Positions 10,842-19,962 of a DNA stretch of 64,000 nucleotides are shown here, in pieces (the first letter of the stretch is position 1; the number at the start of each line of letters is the position of its first letter). The notes under the pieces were generated by a model that had not been told where the DNA came from, did not search any database, and saw only the letters and a program-made list of their open reading frames with translations. Origin of the DNA: JAZDGX01 sp964482205 (GTDB lineage: Bacteria > Eisenbacteria > RBG-16-71-46 > CAIMUX01 > WJJG01); contig CAYZWI010000009.1 of assembly GCA_964482205.1 (NCBI GenBank), forward strand, positions 62,001 to 126,000, read 5' to 3'. The translations under genes were made by a program, and so were the position numbers.

Positions 10842-13493
10842 TTGACCCGAGGCAGGCCTTCATCCGTCCGTTTGATCGAGCTTCTCGCCGCCGCGCGCCG
10901 CGGGCGGGTCATCGTCCTTGCGGCGGCGCTCACGGTTGCGACGGGCCTCCTGCTGCTCGACCCGCCGGATCTTTTCAGACTGCCGCCTGCCGGCCTCAAC
11001 CCCTCCGCACACGCGCCCGAGCACGGGGCGGGCTTGGCATTGCCCGCCCGGCACCAAGAGGAAGCCTTCTCTCTCGCGGACGATCACGCCTGCCGCTTCT
11101 GGGGCCTCATCACTCCGACCGCGCAAGACGCGCTCATTCAGGACCACCTGCTTTCGGGAACCTACGATTTCCAGCGTCTCGGCACGGCGAACCCCAATGG
11201 ATGGGGGATCGCCTTCTACACGCCCTTCCTGCAGGCGGCGGGACGCGGAGAGCCGATCGTGATGCGCGCGCGCACGCGCCCGAACGACGCGCACGACACG
11301 CGCTATAGCGCCGCGATCGGGCGCATGATGGACTTGGACGCCGAGCGCGCGATCGCGCATGTGCGTCTCGCGTCCACCGGCGCCATCGAGGTGCCCGACC
11401 CGCATCCGCTGCTGCGCGACGGCATCGTCTTCGCCCACAACGGCACGATCGACACCACGACCCTCGCCACGCTGATCGAGCAGTGCGACGCGGATTTTCT
11501 GATCGACCATCCGCTCGATTACTTGAACCGCCGCCTCGACACCGAACTCTACTTCCTCTACATGCTCTGCCTGCGCGAGCAGGGTGTCGAGACGGACGAA
11601 AGCGGCTTGAGCCATCGCTTCTCCGACGCCATGGCCGAAGCGGGGCGGCGCGTGCTCGAAGCCGACGCGATCCGCACTGCCGCAAACGCCATCGCGATCC
11701 TCGGCGACACGCTCTTCGCGATGCGCTTCGATCCCGACAATCGCAAAGTCTACAAGCTGCGCTACAAGGCGTGCGGCGGAGGCTGGGAAGTCGCTTCCGA
11801 ACCAGTGGGCACCGACACCAGCGGCTGGTCGGCGATTCCGGCCAAGAGCGTGGGAATCTTTCGCTGCGACGCCTCGCCGGTCTTCGTGTCCGCTTCACCT
11901 CCACCCATGCCGTACCTGGAATTGGGCGCGGTCGTGATCGACGACGACGGCGCGGGGGACAGCGCGGGCAACGACGACGGCGGCGCGGACGCGGGCGAAC
12001 GGATCGAGCTCGTCGTCGGCGTGCGCAACGACGGGGCCGAACCGGCGGGCAATGTGCAGGCGACGCTGTCGAGTGAGGACACCTATGTGTCGATCCTCGA
12101 TGGGAGCGAGTCCTACGGCGATCTCCTGCCGGGGCAGGAGATCGAATGTCCGGACGATTTCGACATCCAGATCTCGCCCGCGTGCCCGTCCGGGCACGCG
12201 CTCGATCTCATCTTCACGCTCGCGTGCGAAGGCCGGCCGAGCTGGGTGCGCCACGTCTCCCTGCCCGTGCAGGCGCCGGTCGTCGAAGTCGCCGGCTGGA
12301 CGCTCGACGATGATGCGGGTGGAGACGGCAACGGGCGGTTGGGTCCCGGAGAGACGGCCGCGCTGACGGTGCGCTTGCGAAACGACGGCGACGAGGACGC
12401 GAGCGGGCTCGCGCTCACGCTCTCGATCGATCACCCGCACGCGCAAGCGTTGTCCAGTGAGGCCGCGCTCGTGCGTCTCATGCCGGGCAACGAGCTTCCC
12501 GCCGACCCGCCGTTCACCTTGTACGCGGACGGCGATTGTCCCGATCCCGACGTCCTCTTCTGCGAGATTCTCGTGACGGGCGACTATGGCTACGAGCGCA
12601 CGCTCGGGCTGCAGATCCCGGTGGGCGGTTTCTGGGACGACATGGAGACCGATCTGGCCGGGTGGACCACTTATGCAGTGGGCCAGGACTGGACGAACCA
12701 GTGGCACCGTTCCTCATCCCGCAATGCGACTCCGGGAGGATCGTGGAGCCGCAAGTTCGGCGACGCGGGAGACAGCAGCTACGCGGGACACGCGGATGGG
12801 GCGCTCGAGATGCCGGCGCAGACGCTGCGGCCCGTTTCGTATCTTGCCTTCCGCCATTGGATGGAAGCCGAGTTGCGTCCGGGCGGGCAGACCTACTGCT
12901 ACGACGGCGGACGGGTCGAGATGTCGGTCGATGGAGGACCCTGGGAGCCGATCGCTCCGATGGACGGCTATCCCTGCCGTAGTTACCTCTCATCGCCCCC
13001 CGGACCTTGGCTCGACGGCACGCCTCTCTATTCCGGCACGATCGATTGGGAGCCCGCGCTCTTTCGCATCGCGGGCGAGACGGGGCAGGCGCGCTTCCGC
13101 TTCCGCTTCGGCTCGAATTCGGAGATCGGGCTCGAAGGCTGGTACATCGACGATGTGGAGTTCTACGGCTACGATCCCGGGACCGTCGCGATCCCCGACG
13201 ATCCGCGCGGCGCATCCCCCGAGACGATCTGGCGCGCGGAGCCGAATCCGTTTCACGAGCGGACGGTCTTTTCGTACCGCCTCTCCACGGACGCCGACAT
13301 TTCGCTCTGCCTCTATGACGCGCAAGGACGGCGCATCCGCACGCTCGCGAGCGGCCGTTTGCCGCAAGGCGAGCACCGCTGGGCCTGGGATGGTTTCGAC
13401 GAAAGCGGCGCTGCCTGCGGAGCGGGCCTCTATTTCGCGCGCCTCGCTTCTCCCCAAGGCGAGCGCCTGCTGCGCGTCGTGCGCATCCGTTGA
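10842..13493 (+). CDS. exported class II glutamine amidotransferase-domain protein with C-terminal FlgD-like (T9SS type A) sorting domain
   Basis: The start at TTG 10842 (GGAGGG four bases upstream, downstream of the promoter element) gives 883 residues. An in-frame ATG at 10758 would add 28. Residues 23-39 form a membrane or signal-anchor segment. A class II GATase (Ntn) domain of the YafJ type follows: Cys84 in the CRFWG motif, Arg175 in HVRLAS, Asn200-Gly201 in AHNGT and Asp233, all the active-site positions. Next come about 500 residues of beta-rich modules: two CARDB/Ig-like segments with Asp/Gly-rich loops and a jelly-roll-like segment. A FlgD-type sorting domain occupies about 793-883 (EPNPF ... 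YDAQGRRIR ... GLYFARL). The amide acceptor is unknown. Cys84 must become N-terminal to be active, so proteolytic maturation is implied. Confidence 0.85.
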   Translation: MTRGRPSSVRLIELLAAARRGRVIVLAAALTVATGLLLLDPPDLFRLPPAGLNPSAHAPEHGAGLALPARHQEEAFSLADDHACRFWGLITPTAQDALIQDHLLSGTYDFQRLGTANPNGWGIAFYTPFLQAAGRGEPIVMRARTRPNDAHDTRYSAAIGRMMDLDAERAIAHVRLASTGAIEVPDPHPLLRDGIVFAHNGTIDTTTLATLIEQCDADFLIDHPLDYLNRRLDTELYFLYMLCLREQGVETDESGLSHRFSDAMAEAGRRVLEADAIRTAANAIAILGDTLFAMRFDPDNRKVYKLRYKACGGGWEVASEPVGTDTSGWSAIPAKSVGIFRCDASPVFVSASPPPMPYLELGAVVIDDDGAGDSAGNDDGGADAGERIELVVGVRNDGAEPAGNVQATLSSEDTYVSILDGSESYGDLLPGQEIECPDDFDIQISPACPSGHALDLIFTLACEGRPSWVRHVSLPVQAPVVEVAGWTLDDDAGGDGNGRLGPGETAALTVRLRNDGDEDASGLALTLSIDHPHAQALSSEAALVRLMPGNELPADPPFTLYADGDCPDPDVLFCEILVTGDYGYERTLGLQIPVGGFWDDMETDLAGWTTYAVGQDWTNQWHRSSSRNATPGGSWSRKFGDAGDSSYAGHADGALEMPAQTLRPVSYLAFRHWMEAELRPGGQTYCYDGGRVEMSVDGGPWEPIAPMDGYPCRSYLSSPPGPWLDGTPLYSGTIDWEPALFRIAGETGQARFRFRFGSNSEIGLEGWYIDDVEFYGYDPGTVAIPDDPRGASPETIWRAEPNPFHERTVFSYRLSTDADISLCLYDAQGRRIRTLASGRLPQGEHRWAWDGFDESGAACGAGLYFARLASPQGERLLRVVRIR

Positions 13494-14096
13494 TATGGAA
13501 CGACCCTGTCAAGGGGTCACGGAGGCCGCTTCCCTGAGTGGGGGACGGCCCTGGCCCGCAGGGCTGAGCTCCGGATGCGTCGACGAGCGGCGTCCCTGCT
13601 TGCGCGGATGGACATCTTCCTGGATCGCGCAGCGTCGATCCCGAGTCAGTTCGGGCGTGGGCACCCTCCCGAGGGCGCAACTCCTTTCGCCGCAATAGAA
13701 GCTGCTCCGCGAGAACGGATCGAGGGAGTGCTTCACCGCACGTCGCGCCGACGCTTTCGACGACCGCGCCCGCGCGGACCCGCCTTCACGGGTCACATCG
13801 GCCGTCAAGGCGATTCCACGGTTGAGATCCGTACGGCCCAAGCCGATAGGACTGTGGAATTGTGTGTTGCGAATCATCCAGTGGTTCATTGGCAGGACAC
13901 GATGCTCGACCATATGGGAATTTCGTGCGTAGGGAATTCTCGACTAACTGGTTGTGGATCAGAAGGTTAGTCGTCCGCATGGATGCGCCTTCTGAACCGC
14001 GATGGATACGGGCTGGGAAGTCTCCAGCCGGTTCGAAGAGCAGGTGTTCCGGACGATCCGAATCACGAATGTCGATGCTCACGGTGTGAGGGTGCG
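13494..14096. other. long intergenic leader before the type IV pilus operon
   Basis: This 603-base gap has no convincing gene. The last 280 bases are visibly poorer in G+C than the surroundings. They hold a candidate promoter, TTGAGA (13822-13827), 17 bases, GATAGG (13845-13850), and a perfect inverted repeat at 13941-13973. GACCC/GGGTC just after the upstream stop codon is a weak terminator candidate. A leader RNA or regulator-binding region for the pilus genes is plausible but unproven; no known riboswitch consensus was recognised. Confidence 0.4.
13941..13973. repeat. perfect 8-bp inverted repeat upstream of pilB
   Basis: CGACTAAC (13941-13948) and GTTAGTCG (13966-13973) are exact reverse complements with a 17-base loop. 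It lies 123 bases before the pilB start in an AT-richer stretch. It could be an operator for a dimeric regulator or an RNA stem. Confidence 0.4.
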
Positions 14097-15845
14097 ATGC
14101 GCGAAAGGACTCCCGGGATTGGCGACTTGCTCATCCGCCAGGGGCTGATCACCCAGGCGCATTTGGACGAAGCGCTCGCCGAGCAGACGCGCACGCGCGA
14201 GCGCGTGGGGGAGATTCTCTGCCGCCTGGGATATTTGAGCGAGAGCGATCTTCTCGATGCGCTGGCCGATCAACTCGGCCACCGCCGCTTCGATCCCGCG
14301 CGCGACGGCATCGAGCACGCGGCGCTCAACCTCGTGCCTCTCGAGTTCGCCCGCCGTCACAATGTGCTGCCCGTCCGCGTGACCGAACAGGCGCTTTCGG
14401 TCGCGGTCGCCGATCCCACCGACCTCGAAGCGATCGATCACTTGAAGACCATCGCCGGACGCCGCCAGAAGCAGATCGAGCTCCTGCTCGCTCCCTCCGA
14501 TGTCCTGCGCCGCGAACGCGAGTCCAGCTACGCGCGCATCCAGGGCACGCTTCAAGTGAGCGAGCTCATCGACAAGGTCGTGCGCGAAGCGGGCGCGGTC
14601 GCGCTGGTGGAAGAGGAGCCCAACGAGGAAGAGGCCCAGCGCCGCGCCCAGGAAGCGGGGGTCGTCGATCTGGTCGATCAGATCATCGTGCAAGCGCTCC
14701 AGGAGCGCGCGACCGACATCCACATCGAACCGCTCGAGCAGGGACTGGTCATCCGCTATCGCGTCGACGGATTGCTGCACGATGCCCTCACGCCGCCGCG
14801 CGAGGTCTACACCGGTGCGATCAGCCGGGTGAAGATTCTCGCCAACATGGACATCGCCGAGCGGCGCGCGCCCCAGGACGGCCGCTTCACGCACGCCATC
14901 CAGGGCCAGGATGTGGATGTGCGCGTCTCGTCGATTCCCACGATCCACGGCGAAAAGCTCGTGCTGCGCCTGCTCGACAAATCGAACTTCAACTTCTCGT
15001 TGCAGGACATCGGATTCTCCGAGGCGGACTATCAAGCCTTCCTGCGCGCGATCCGCCAGCCTTTCGGAATGGTCCTCCTCTCGGGGCCCACCGGTTCGGG
15101 CAAGTCCACCACGCTCTACGCCGGCCTGCTCGCCTTGCGCGACGAGACGGTCAACATCACGACGATCGAGGATCCGGTCGAGTATCAGATGGCGCGCGTG
15201 AATCAGGTGCAGGTGAACGCGCGCAAGAATGTCACCTTCGCGACCGCTCTGCGGCACTTCCTGCGCCAGGACCCCGATGTCATCATGGTGGGCGAGATCC
15301 GCGACAAGGAGACCGCCGAAATCTCCGTGCGCGCCGCGCTCACCGGGCACATGGTCTTCAGCACCATTCACGCCAACGACGCGCCTTCCACGGCCACGCG
15401 CCTCGTCTCGATGGGCGTGGAAGCCTTCACCGCCGCCAGCGCGCTCTCCTTCGTCGCCGCGCAACGGCTCGTGCGCCGCAATTGCCGCCATTGCCTCGAG
15501 GACTACCGGCCCTCCAGCGAAGTGCTGCTCGCCCTCGGCTTCGACGGGCGCGGGGGGCGGGCCTCGCCGGTGGCGGCGGGCGGCGAAGAGCCGCGCTTCC
15601 GTCGCGGCAAGGGCTGCGCCCTCTGCCGGGGCCGCGGCTATCTCGGACGGGTCGCGATCATCGAACGCATGTCGATGTCGGCGGAGCTTCGTCAGTTGAT
15701 GGCCGAGAGCCGTCCGGCGAGCGAGCTCAGGCGGGTCGCGATTTCCGAAGGCTTGACGACCCTGCGCGCGAGCGGCGTCGAAAAGGCGCTCGCCGGAGTG
15801 ACCACCGTGGAAGAAGTGCTGCGGGTCTGCCTGGCCGACGAGTAG
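14097..15845 (+). CDS. pilB: type IV pilus assembly (extension) ATPase PilB/GspE
   Basis: PilB is the cytoplasmic hexameric ATPase that powers pilin polymerisation. The 582-residue protein has an N-terminal MshEN-type domain (about 5-130), of the kind that can bind c-di-GMP. The GspE core follows, with Walker A GPTGSGKST (Lys336), Asp/Walker B PDVIMVGEIRD, and His box GHMVFSTIH. A C-terminal four-cysteine zinc site (CRHC ... CALC) is present. ATG 14097 is chosen because homology begins there; an upstream in-frame ATG at 13983 adds 38 unrelated residues. It is the first gene of the pilus operon. Confidence 0.95.
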   Translation: MRERTPGIGDLLIRQGLITQAHLDEALAEQTRTRERVGEILCRLGYLSESDLLDALADQLGHRRFDPARDGIEHAALNLVPLEFARRHNVLPVRVTEQALSVAVADPTDLEAIDHLKTIAGRRQKQIELLLAPSDVLRRERESSYARIQGTLQVSELIDKVVREAGAVALVEEEPNEEEAQRRAQEAGVVDLVDQIIVQALQERATDIHIEPLEQGLVIRYRVDGLLHDALTPPREVYTGAISRVKILANMDIAERRAPQDGRFTHAIQGQDVDVRVSSIPTIHGEKLVLRLLDKSNFNFSLQDIGFSEADYQAFLRAIRQPFGMVLLSGPTGSGKSTTLYAGLLALRDETVNITTIEDPVEYQMARVNQVQVNARKNVTFATALRHFLRQDPDVIMVGEIRDKETAEISVRAALTGHMVFSTIHANDAPSTATRLVSMGVEAFTAASALSFVAAQRLVRRNCRHCLEDYRPSSEVLLALGFDGRGGRASPVAAGGEEPRFRRGKGCALCRGRGYLGRVAIIERMSMSAELRQLMAESRPASELRRVAISEGLTTLRASGVEKALAGVTTVEEVLRVCLADE

Positions 15846-15896
15846 GCCGGCCGGCGCGGGAAGGGATTCGCGCCGCGCAACGGAATCGAGGGAACG

Positions 15897-17141
15897 ATGG
15901 GCAATTTCGTGTACGTCGCCAAGAGCCGCGCGGGCGCGGAAGAGACCGGGCTCCTCGCCGCGACGGATGTCGACGAAGTGGTTGGGCACTTGCACGGCAA
16001 GGGCCTGGTCGTCCTGCACGTCGCCGAGCAGAAACGCCGGACGCAGGAAGCGGGATTGCGCGCGGGCTTCGCGCTTTCCGCCTTCGGCAAGGCGGGCAAC
16101 CGCGAAGTCGCTCTCTTCACCCGCCAGTTCGCGACCGTCATGAATGCGGGCATCCCGATCGTGCGCGGGCTGCGAGGCCTGGCCGCCGACACGCCCAACC
16201 GGACGCTCGCGCGCGCCATTCAGGATGTGGCCACGCGCATCGAGGGGGGCGAGAGCCTGTCGGAGGCGATGGCGGCGCACCCGGAAGCCTTCGACGGGAT
16301 GTATGTGAGCATGGTGCGCGCGGGCGAGCGCGCGGGCACCCTGGACGAGATCCTCGAGCATGTGGCCGTCTATCTCGAGAAGACCGATGCCATCCGCGCC
16401 AAAGTGCGCTCGGCGATGAGCTATCCCGTCTTCGTGCTCGCCTTCGCGCTCTTCGCCACCGCCTTTCTTCTCTTCAAGATCGTGCCCACCTTCGCCGACA
16501 TCTATGCCAGCTTCGGGCAGAAGCTGCCCAGGCTGACGATGCTGGTGGTCGGTGCGTCAAACGCGATTCGAAGCCATGTGTGGCTGTCGGCCGGAATCGC
16601 GCTGGCGCTCGCGATCGGGGTGGCGCTGTTCCTGCGCACTCCCGGGGGACGGCGCACGTGGCACCGGCTGCAGATCGGGGTGCCGATCTTCGGGCCGATC
16701 GTGCGCAAGGCGGTGATGAGCCGCTTCGCCCGCACCTTCGGCGTGCTGATCCACAGCGGGCTGCCGGTGCTCGAGGCGATGGAGCTGACCAAGGCAACGG
16801 CGGGCAATGTGGTCGTGAGCGGCGCGATCGAGCGCGCGCGCACGCTGGTGGCGGCCGGGCACGGCATCACCGAGTCGTTTCGCTCGACGGGCGAGATCCC
16901 GGAAATGGTGCTGCAGCTGATGGCGACCGGCGAGGAATCGGGCGAGCTCGATACGATGCTCATGAAGGCGTCGGATTTCTATGACCGTCAAGTGGAAGCG
17001 TCCGTGCAGGGGCTGACCGCGCTGATCGAACCGGTCCTGATCGTCTTCGTCGGGGCGGTCATCGGAATTGTAGTGGTCAGCATGTTCCTGCCGATCTTCT
17101 ACCTGGGGGACGCGATCATGAAGGGAGGCTACTCCTACTAG
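15897..17141 (+). CDS. pilC: type IV pilus inner-membrane platform protein PilC/GspF
   Basis: PilC is the inner-membrane platform on which PilB and PilT act. The 414-residue protein has two tandem GspF domains (about 70-195 and 275-400). Each begins with a cytoplasmic helical bundle (FTRQFATVMNAG..., FARTFGVLIHSG...). Three membrane spans are visible at about 170-195, 220-240 and 375-400. It begins 51 bases after pilB and precedes the pilin gene. Confidence 0.95.
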   Translation: MGNFVYVAKSRAGAEETGLLAATDVDEVVGHLHGKGLVVLHVAEQKRRTQEAGLRAGFALSAFGKAGNREVALFTRQFATVMNAGIPIVRGLRGLAADTPNRTLARAIQDVATRIEGGESLSEAMAAHPEAFDGMYVSMVRAGERAGTLDEILEHVAVYLEKTDAIRAKVRSAMSYPVFVLAFALFATAFLLFKIVPTFADIYASFGQKLPRLTMLVVGASNAIRSHVWLSAGIALALAIGVALFLRTPGGRRTWHRLQIGVPIFGPIVRKAVMSRFARTFGVLIHSGLPVLEAMELTKATAGNVVVSGAIERARTLVAAGHGITESFRSTGEIPEMVLQLMATGEESGELDTMLMKASDFYDRQVEASVQGLTALIEPVLIVFVGAVIGIVVVSMFLPIFYLGDAIMKGGYSY

Positions 17142-17286
17142 ATCGCGCCGCCCGTTTCGACGCAGGCCGCTTGAACGCTCTGGGAATGGACCGGTCGGAA
17201 AGAAGCGCGGCGGGCCGCCGGCCCGGATCGGCCGCCGCCGGTCACTCGCCGGGCGAATGTGACACTCAGTGAAGGAGGAGTGGAGA

Positions 17287-17724
17287 ATGCAGCGATTTCG
17301 CAAGGGCAATCGCAAAGGCTTCACGATGATCGAGCTGATGGTCGTCGTCGTGATCGTGGGCGTGCTGGCCGCGATCGCGATTCCGATCTACGGCAAGTAC
17401 ATCAAGAACGCCAAGCTCACCGAAGCGACGGCGCGCATGGGCGAGATCATCACGGCGTGCAAGTCCTACGCCGTGGAGCACGCGGATGCGGCCGGCGTTC
17501 CGCAGTGGCCGACCGCAGCGGGTGGCGGGATCGTCGATCTCAGCAGCTCGGCGAACTTCAGTTATGCGCTGAGCGGAGCGGGACTGGGAGGTGCGGCGAC
17601 CGGCGCGCTCACCGTCACCGCGACCGGGATCGCCGGCGGGATGCAGACGGGTCCCGTGACGGTCGCGATCACGGTGCCGAACATCAATTCCAACGGGAGT
17701 CCCCCGGTGGTGACGAATCTGTAG
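17287..17724 (+). CDS. pilA: type IV major pilin
   Basis: This 145-residue class III-signal pilin is the probable structural subunit of the pilus. The prepilin peptidase site is G11|F12, the mature protein starts FTMIEL, and Glu16 is the conserved Glu5. A 20-residue hydrophobic helix follows. The C-terminal half is Gly/Ala/Ser/Thr-rich with one cysteine (in the ITACKSY segment), so there is no disulfide loop. ATG 17287 is seven bases after AAGGAGGAG; a GTG 18 bases upstream lies before this ribosome site. A strong hairpin downstream may protect the pilin message. Confidence 0.95.
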   Translation: MQRFRKGNRKGFTMIELMVVVVIVGVLAAIAIPIYGKYIKNAKLTEATARMGEIITACKSYAVEHADAAGVPQWPTAAGGGIVDLSSSANFSYALSGAGLGGAATGALTVTATGIAGGMQTGPVTVAITVPNINSNGSPPVVTNL

Positions 17725-17819
17725 CCGCGCTCGCGCGATGGGGCCGCGTCCCCGATCCGGGCGGCGCGGGCCATGGCGCGAACCGGCGGATTCGATCGGG
17801 GAGGAGCCCGGCGGTGTTG

Positions 17820-17850
17820 CTTCCCCGGCGGCTGCGCGCCGCCGGGGAAG
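17820..17850 (+). terminator. strong hairpin between pilA and pilM
   Basis: CTTCCCCGGCGGC (17820-17832) pairs perfectly over 13 bp with 17838-17850 around a TGCGC loop. There is no T tract. Its position directly after the pilin gene suggests a partial terminator or an mRNA-stabilising end that raises pilin output over the downstream assembly genes. Confidence 0.55.
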
Positions 17851-17916
17851 GCCTGCCCAAGCCGGTGCGGCACAGGGGCGGGGGACGCCAGCCGGGAACG
17901 AGCAAGGAGGCCCATC

Positions 17917-18885
17917 TTGATCGGCCAGGGTGGAGCGCGCACGGGAATCGATCTCGGGGCGGCCAGCGTGAAGCTCGTCCGCGGAACGGGCGATGCCCGC
18001 CTGCAGCGGATCACGCATTACGGCCTCGAGCGCTTGGAACGCGAACCGGCCGGCGAAGAGACTCAGGTCGCCGCCGTCAAGCGCCTGATGGATCGCCTCG
18101 GGCTCAAGCGCGCGGACCTCGGACGCCTCGCCATCGCGATGAGCGCGGAGCAAGCGAGCGTTCGCGAAGTCACCCTTCCCGAACTGACCGAGGCGCAGCT
18201 CGCGGGCGCGTTGCGCTTCGAGGCGCGCAAGCATCTCAACCTCGAGCAAATCGCCGACGAGGAGCAAGGCGACCCGGTCGTCGCCTTCCAGATGCTCGGT
18301 GCCGTGGCCGAAGCTGCGGCGGGCGCGCGGGAGATGCGCGTCCTCTTCGCGGGCGTCTCTCGCAGCCGGCGGCAGGTCCTGCTCGAGGCGCTTCTCGCGG
18401 GAAACCTCGAGCCCGATGTGATCGACCTCGAAGCGCTCGCCGGGTTGAACGCGCTCTTCGCCTGCCGCGTCCAAGGCGACGCGGTGCTCGCGCTTCTCGA
18501 CCTCGGCGCGCATCGCGCCTCCGTGCACGTCAGCGGCCGCCGGGGCGGATTCTTCAGCCGCTCGCTGACCCTGGCGGCGCCATCCGCGGACGAGGGCCGC
18601 GAACCCTACGCGGAGCGCTTGCGCGACCTTCTGCGCGAAACGCTCACCTTCTATCGCGGCCGTTTCCGGCGTCCCATCGCGGGGCTGTACTTGAGCGGAG
18701 GAGGCGCGGCCCTGGCGGGATTGCCGGAAGCGCTGCGCGGCCAGATCGACGGCCCCGTCGAGATCCTCGATCCCCTGGGCGAGTTTGCCGCGGGCGCGCG
18801 CACGGCCGCGGATGCGGCTGCGCACCCCGCCTGCTTCGCGGTCGCATGCGGCCTCTGCCGCTGGTGGGACGAAGCCCATGTATAA
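17917..18885 (+). CDS. pilM: type IV pilus inner-membrane assembly protein PilM
   Basis: PilM is a cytoplasmic actin-like protein that binds the PilN tail and links the alignment complex to PilB/PilC. TTG 17917 with AAGGAGG six bases upstream gives 322 residues starting with the expected nucleotide-binding strand (GIDLGAASVKLV). A longer frame exists upstream but would run through the perfect hairpin at 17820-17850 and looks unconserved. Further ATPase-fold motifs are LALLDLGAHRASV and LYLSGGGAAL. It overlaps pilN by 8 bases. Confidence 0.93.
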   Translation: MIGQGGARTGIDLGAASVKLVRGTGDARLQRITHYGLERLEREPAGEETQVAAVKRLMDRLGLKRADLGRLAIAMSAEQASVREVTLPELTEAQLAGALRFEARKHLNLEQIADEEQGDPVVAFQMLGAVAEAAAGAREMRVLFAGVSRSRRQVLLEALLAGNLEPDVIDLEALAGLNALFACRVQGDAVLALLDLGAHRASVHVSGRRGGFFSRSLTLAAPSADEGREPYAERLRDLLRETLTFYRGRFRRPIAGLYLSGGGAALAGLPEALRGQIDGPVEILDPLGEFAAGARTAADAAAHPACFAVACGLCRWWDEAHV

Positions 18886-19426
18886 GATCAATCTCTATCC
18901 CGAACGCGCAGAGCGGATGCGCGCGGCCCGGCGCCGGGTGGCGACGACGGCAGGGCTGACGGGCCTTCTCGCCATCGAGACCATCTTCGCGGGAGCCTTG
19001 CTCGCGAGCGGCTTGCTGCTCGGAGAACGGGTCGGCGCGCTGCGGGCGAGCGCGCGCGAGTCGGCGCAGGCCGTGCAGAACGCGGGCGGCTCTCCGGGCA
19101 TGGAACGCGCGTCGCAGCTTCTGCGCATCCGCAGCGCCCGGACCCTCTGGTCGCCGAAGCTGTCGGCCCTTTCCGAATGCACCGGCCCCGATCTCCACCT
19201 GGAAGAGATCCACGCGCAGAAGGGCGCGGGAGAGCAGCCCGATCGCTTCGAAGTCAGCGGGACCTTGTCCAGCAGCAGCTCCGAGGTGGAGTCGGTTTCC
19301 CGCTTCCTCGACCGTCTGCGCGATGAACCGAGAATCGGCGGCTCCTTTTCCCGCATCACGCTCGCGACCATCGAGGCGGACGATCGCTTCCATGTGATCT
19401 GCTCCACGGAAGGAGGCGGGCAATGA
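18878..19426 (+). CDS. pilN: type IV pilus alignment protein PilN
   Basis: This 182-residue bitopic protein has a short cytoplasmic N-terminus beginning MYKINLYPER, matching the PilM-binding 'INLLP' tail. A membrane span lies at about 20-48, followed by a periplasmic coiled coil and ferredoxin-like domain. It partners PilM, PilO and PilP. The start overlaps the end of pilM, and its end overlaps pilO by ATGA. The sequence is otherwise poorly conserved, so the call rests on the tail, topology and gene order. Confidence 0.88.
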   Translation: MYKINLYPERAERMRAARRRVATTAGLTGLLAIETIFAGALLASGLLLGERVGALRASARESAQAVQNAGGSPGMERASQLLRIRSARTLWSPKLSALSECTGPDLHLEEIHAQKGAGEQPDRFEVSGTLSSSSSEVESVSRFLDRLRDEPRIGGSFSRITLATIEADDRFHVICSTEGGGQ

Positions 19427-19962
19427 TGCGCGCCGGATTCGGCCGCCGGATGACCGCATTCGTGGGCGCGGGAACGGCGCTGCTTCTGATCGGCCTCGTC
19501 TTCGACCTGGCCCTCACGCGCCCGCGCATCCACGAGCTTCGCCGGCTCGAGGCCGAGCGGGGCGAGAACCTTAAGCGCCAGACCGAGCACATGGCGGTCG
19601 AGAGGCAGGAGCGCGAATTGATCGGCCTCGCGCGGGAGCAGGGGCTGGAGGAGGCGCTCTTCCGTCCCGCCGCGCAGGATCCGCTGACCTATGTCGGCGG
19701 CTTGATCGAGCGCTCGGGCATTCGACGCCTCGCGTTGAACGACGGAGGGAGCCAGGCGATCGAGCAGGTCGTGCGCACGAAGCTCACCTTGCGGGTCGCG
19801 GGCGCATTCGGCCCCACACTCTCCTTCGTCCGGGCCCTCGAGCAGTCTCCGCGCCTGATCGTGATCCAGGATTTCGACATCGAGCCTTCGATCGAAGGCC
19901 CGGGTCTCGAATCGCGCCTGACCATCTTCGTGCACGACCCGAAACCGGAGGCGGCCACATGA
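19423..19962 (+). CDS. pilO: type IV pilus alignment protein PilO
   Basis: The 179-residue protein has a membrane helix at about 12-30, a coiled coil (about 35-75) and a periplasmic alpha/beta domain. This is the standard PilO layout in the PilM-N-O-P alignment complex. It is coupled by ATGA overlaps to pilN before and pilP after. Identification is from topology and gene order more than sequence signature. Confidence 0.86.
   Translation: MMRAGFGRRMTAFVGAGTALLLIGLVFDLALTRPRIHELRRLEAERGENLKRQTEHMAVERQERELIGLAREQGLEEALFRPAAQDPLTYVGGLIERSGIRRLALNDGGSQAIEQVVRTKLTLRVAGAFGPTLSFVRALEQSPRLIVIQDFDIEPSIEGPGLESRLTIFVHDPKPEAAT

Noticed and set aside
13815..13835. tRNA T-arm-like stem (ACGG/CCGT around a seven-base loop)
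   Set aside because: The loop is not TTCGAAT-like and no acceptor or anticodon stem could be placed around it.
13494..13913. 134-codon minus-strand frame in the pilB leader
   Set aside because: No ribosome site, no recognisable motif and biased composition; treated as noncoding.
13494..14096. possible c-di-GMP (GEMM) riboswitch upstream of the pilus genes
   Set aside because: The conserved GEMM core sequences were looked for and not found.
17773..17916. upstream extension of pilM
   Set aside because: It would translate through the perfect 13-bp hairpin and gives Cys/Gly/Pro-rich unconserved sequence; TTG 17917 has AAGGAGG and begins at the conserved strand.
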